The position numbers were made by a program, and so were the translations under genes. A stretch of 6,858 nucleotides of DNA from Pseudomonadota bacterium (GTDB lineage Bacteria > Desulfobacterota > BSN033 > WVXP01 > G020346125). The number at the start of each line of letters is the position of its first letter. The first letter of the stretch is position 1. This document shows positions 5,276 to 6,858 of the stretch, piece after piece. A model generated the notes under the pieces. That model searched no databases and had not been told where the DNA came from. It worked only from the letters and a program-made list of their open reading frames with translations. Location: the NCBI GenBank assembly GCA_030608745.1, contig JAUWDQ010000141.1, positions 1 to 6,858 of the forward strand. The letters are read 5' to 3'.

Positions 5276-5370
5276 AGCTTCACATTCACAAGGATTGCTT
5301 GAAGGGTTGGGAGTGATAGATTGGTTTGGAGGTATGGGTTCACGGAAGCAGAAAAAGGGGGGTAACGTGA

Positions 5371-5763
5371 ATGGAAAAAAAATGTGTTGTAGCACTTAAG
5401 GATGCGGTGACAGGGGTGTTGCACGGTGGCGCGGGGACATTTCGGGTTCTCATCGACGGGGAAAGTAGCGGTGCCAAAAACTTCTCTCTGTTAGTGAACA
5501 CGATGAGAGCCGGGGCACAGGGCGCGGAGCACAAACATCCAGAAGAGCATTGTTTTTATATTCTCTCCGGTCGAGGCACGATGTATATCGATGGCAAGCC
5601 CTTTGAGGTTGGGCCCGAAATGGCGGTATTTGCGCCGCCCAACGTACCGCACAAGTTCGACGTCAGACCGGAAGAAGATCTCACCTATGTGGTAATCTAC
5701 GCGCCGCCAGGACCGGAACAACTCCTCAAGCAGAAGGGCGAGCGGGCTTTCGACAATCAGTAA
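5371..5763 (+). CDS. Small single-domain cupin with a predicted four-histidine metal site
   Basis: A 130-residue protein that is one cupin barrel. Motif 1 reads H54-K-H56-P-E-E-H60-CFYILSG, and motif 2 reads G81-PEMAVFAPPNVP-H94. The usual motif-1 glutamate position is His60, so the four predicted ligands are all histidine. The spacing of 2, 4 and 34 residues is, from memory, the same as in the Mn cupin TM1459 of Thermotoga maritima. Such sites occur in small cupins with oxidative or isomerase-like chemistry, so the reaction cannot be assigned. The start is ATG 5371 with GGGGGG (5357-5362) 8 bases upstream; a second ATG at 5382 is out of frame. The hydrophilic tail after residue 110 (PGPEQLLKQKGERAFDNQ) probably packs outside the barrel. 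No signal peptide is seen, so it is cytoplasmic. SDR2 follows after 88 bp, and co-transcription is plausible. Confidence 0.88.
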   Translation: MEKKCVVALKDAVTGVLHGGAGTFRVLIDGESSGAKNFSLLVNTMRAGAQGAEHKHPEEHCFYILSGRGTMYIDGKPFEVGPEMAVFAPPNVPHKFDVRPEEDLTYVVIYAPPGPEQLLKQKGERAFDNQ

Positions 5764-5775
5764 TTCCACGGAATT
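5762..5775. promoter_or_regulatory. Perfect palindrome AATTCC-AC-GGAATT at the cupin stop codon
   Basis: The 6-base arms are exact reverse complements around AC, and the site begins inside the TAA stop codon. As RNA it could form a 5-bp stem (AATTC/GAATT) with loop CACG followed by four U residues, at best a very weak terminator. As DNA it has the same 6-2-6 geometry as the palindrome at 249-262 but an unrelated sequence. Confidence 0.25.
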
Positions 5776-5851
5776 TTCGCGCCCATAGTCTGGGGGGATG
5801 GAATAAGATTCCTCCGGGTATCGTTGTGCGAAAAATCCAGCGGGTTAGACA

Positions 5852-6616
5852 ATGAAGGATAAACGATTGGAAGGAAAGCATGCAGTTATCACCGGTGGGG
5901 CCGTTGGAATCGGCAGGGCAACGGCCCTCTCCTTCGGCGAAGAAGGGGCACATGTCGTCATCGCTGATCTCGATCGGGAGCACGCGAAAGAAACAGCTGC
6001 GGAGGTTTCGGCGAAAGGGGTAAAGGCAAGGGCTTTCGTAACCGATGTTACGGCGCGGCTGGATGTGGAGAAGATGTTTTCCGAAGCCGCAGAATTCATG
6101 GGGGGGATTGATATCCTCGTTACGTGTGCAGGTGGATATACCAAGTATGGGAGATTTGAAGATATCGAAGAGGACGAGTGGGACCGTATGATCGAGCTTA
6201 ATTTGAAGAGCGTCTACCTCTGCTGCAAAGCAGTGATTCCCTTTATGAAAGAAAGGGGGTGGGGGCGGATCATAAATCTCGGCTCGCGCGCTGGTAGAAG
6301 TGCGAGTGCCGGGACCTCACCGGCGCACTATGGTTCGGCCAAGGGAGCTGTTTCCATTTTGACGCAGTATATTGCCAAGGAGGTGGGCCCCTACGGGATT
6401 ACCGCCAACACTATTGCTCCAAGCACAACCTTGACGGAGAGGGTGAGAAAGTTGCTGACGCCTGAAAAGGAGGAGATGTTTATAGCGGATTGTCCTCTGG
6501 GCCGTCTCGCTGAACCGGATGAAATCACAGGGGTCATTACTTTCTTGGCCAGTGATGAAAGCCGTTATATAACGGGTGCTACCATTGATGTCAACGGGGG
6601 GCGGCTGATGCTGTGA
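5852..6616 (+). CDS. Short-chain dehydrogenase/reductase, classical family (SDR2)
   Basis: A 254-residue classical SDR. The dinucleotide loop is T14-G15-GAV-G19-I-G21. D39 in VVIADLD predicts NAD(H). N117 (ELNLKS), S145 (NLGS), Y160 and K164 make a complete catalytic tetrad. The usual NNAG segment reads T91-C92-A93-G94, a tolerated variation near the nicotinamide pocket. The end PLGRLAEPDEI...YITGATIDVNGG closely parallels SDR1, so the two are related enzymes with different active-site loops (GRSASAGTSPAH here, AHWRASLAGVQ in SDR1). It is probably an NAD-dependent alcohol or sugar-acid dehydrogenase; sugar-acid dehydrogenases of the KduD type have the same size, but that identity is not shown by the sequence. 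The start ATG 5852 has only a weak GCGGG (5840-5844) upstream, yet the N terminus fits the family exactly. It lies 88 bp after the cupin gene. Confidence 0.9.
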   Translation: MKDKRLEGKHAVITGGAVGIGRATALSFGEEGAHVVIADLDREHAKETAAEVSAKGVKARAFVTDVTARLDVEKMFSEAAEFMGGIDILVTCAGGYTKYGRFEDIEEDEWDRMIELNLKSVYLCCKAVIPFMKERGWGRIINLGSRAGRSASAGTSPAHYGSAKGAVSILTQYIAKEVGPYGITANTIAPSTTLTERVRKLLTPEKEEMFIADCPLGRLAEPDEITGVITFLASDESRYITGATIDVNGGRLML

Positions 6617-6681
6617 TCGGATGGAGAGCGGTGGTCTTTGAATGGGACTACTGGCTGTTTCGGACCCCTATAAGAGCGGAA

Positions 6682-6708
6682 AGGTGGTCGTGGGGGAGTA
6701 GCCCACCT
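6682..6708. other. Hairpin downstream of SDR2
   Basis: AGGTGG (6682-6687) pairs with CCACCT (6703-6708) across a 15-base loop. GTGGG (6690-6694) with CCCAC (6702-6706) is an alternative stem. No T-run follows, so termination here would be non-canonical. The flanking DNA at 6617-6759 holds no convincing gene. Confidence 0.35.
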
Positions 6709-6759
6709 GGCAGGAGCGAAGAGTAAGCCTATTTACTGAAAAAAAAAGGGTTACAAGGT

Positions 6760-6858
6760 TGATGTCATTGTAAAAAGTCGAAAGAAGGCGGGAAAGAAAA
6801 AAGATCCAGATGCAAGGCGCGCAAATCCTGAGGAATGAGGCGTATATAGAAGTACGGT
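6760..6858. repeat. Left part of a dispersed repeat resembling Desulfobacterota palindromic elements, cut by the window edge
   Basis: The words GATGTCATTGTAAAAAGTC (6761-6779), CCAGATGCAAGGCGCGC and TCCTGAGGAATGAGGCGTA match, from memory, one arm of a widespread non-coding palindromic element in sulfate-reducing and related delta-group genomes. Near the end CGTA (6841-6844) and TACG (6853-6856) look like the apex of the palindrome, and the second arm would lie beyond base 6858. Compared with the version I recall, about 25 purine-rich bases are inserted between AAAAAGTC and the CCAGATGC word. The recall is not a database match. Confidence 0.5.

Larger units (their letters stand above)
4984..5370. 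other. 387-bp non-coding gap containing twin hairpins and a diverged repeat block
   Basis: No credible gene is visible. A small hairpin (CCCC-TTC-GGGG, 4989-4999, extendable by G-T pairs) sits 5 bases past the aldolase stop but has no T-run, so it would be a weak terminator at best. A block at 5056-5132 resembles DNA at 2846-2887. Two GC-rich hairpins follow at 5197-5275. A short frame at 5053-5238 has no ribosome binding site or domain-like composition. No convincing promoter was found for the cupin gene; TTGCTT (5295-5300) with TAGATT (5317-5322) is the best weak candidate. Confidence 0.55.

Noticed and set aside
5371..5763. Assignment of the cupin as KdgF
   Set aside because: KdgF-type cupins have, from memory, an HxH followed by a glutamine at a different spacing; here the spacing is H-x-H-x3-H, and no uronate-specific partner is proven.
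6613..6726. 37-codon GTG frame overlapping the SDR2 stop as GTGA
   Set aside because: The overlap resembles translational coupling, but the tryptophan-rich short product has no family likeness and it crosses a hairpin; chance is more likely.

Overview
The window reads as a stretch of accessory carbon-catabolism genes, all on the + strand, from an environmental bacterium. My best guess is a Desulfobacterota (former Deltaproteobacteria) lineage. That guess rests on the right-edge repeat (6760-6858), which I recognise from memory as resembling a dispersed palindromic element of that group, and on the G/T-rich 9-bp-period intergenic repeat (2722-2758). No rRNA, tRNA, CRISPR or transposase is visible, so the taxonomy is inference.

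Layout. Bases 1-165 hold the 3' end of a cupin gene cut by the window edge. A promoter-like region follows, with a TTGACA box, a tandem GGATTTATAT and a GGCCTT/AAGGCC palindrome. It precedes a full-length Tm-1-like/UPF0261 protein (432-1667). A gap with structured inverted repeats leads to a short-chain dehydrogenase, SDR1 (1945-2715). A 310-bp gap with two 9-bp-period arrays and a plausible promoter precedes a closely spaced pair: a D-2-hydroxyacid dehydrogenase (3026-4048) and a DapA-superfamily Schiff-base aldolase/lyase (4102-4983). A 387-bp gap holds two near-identical GC hairpins whose only differences are a compensatory base-pair swap. Then come a small four-histidine cupin (5371-5763) and a second dehydrogenase, SDR2 (5852-6616). 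The last 240 bases hold no supportable gene and end in the dispersed repeat.

How the genes may work together. Two probably NAD-linked SDRs, an aldolase/lyase acting on a 2-keto acid, a 2-hydroxyacid dehydrogenase and two cupins form the usual toolkit for converting a sugar acid or a related hydroxy/keto acid to pyruvate plus an aldehyde or a reduced hydroxy acid. The aldolase lacks the residues expected of a true dihydrodipicolinate synthase. It carries a GSNGE signature like that of 4-hydroxy-2-oxoglutarate and deoxy-hexulosonate aldolases, so a catabolic role is more likely than lysine synthesis. The substrate cannot be read from the sequence, and no transporter, kinase or regulator lies in the window. 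Gene spacing suggests several transcription units rather than one compact operon, with a different repeat family in each of the three largest gaps.
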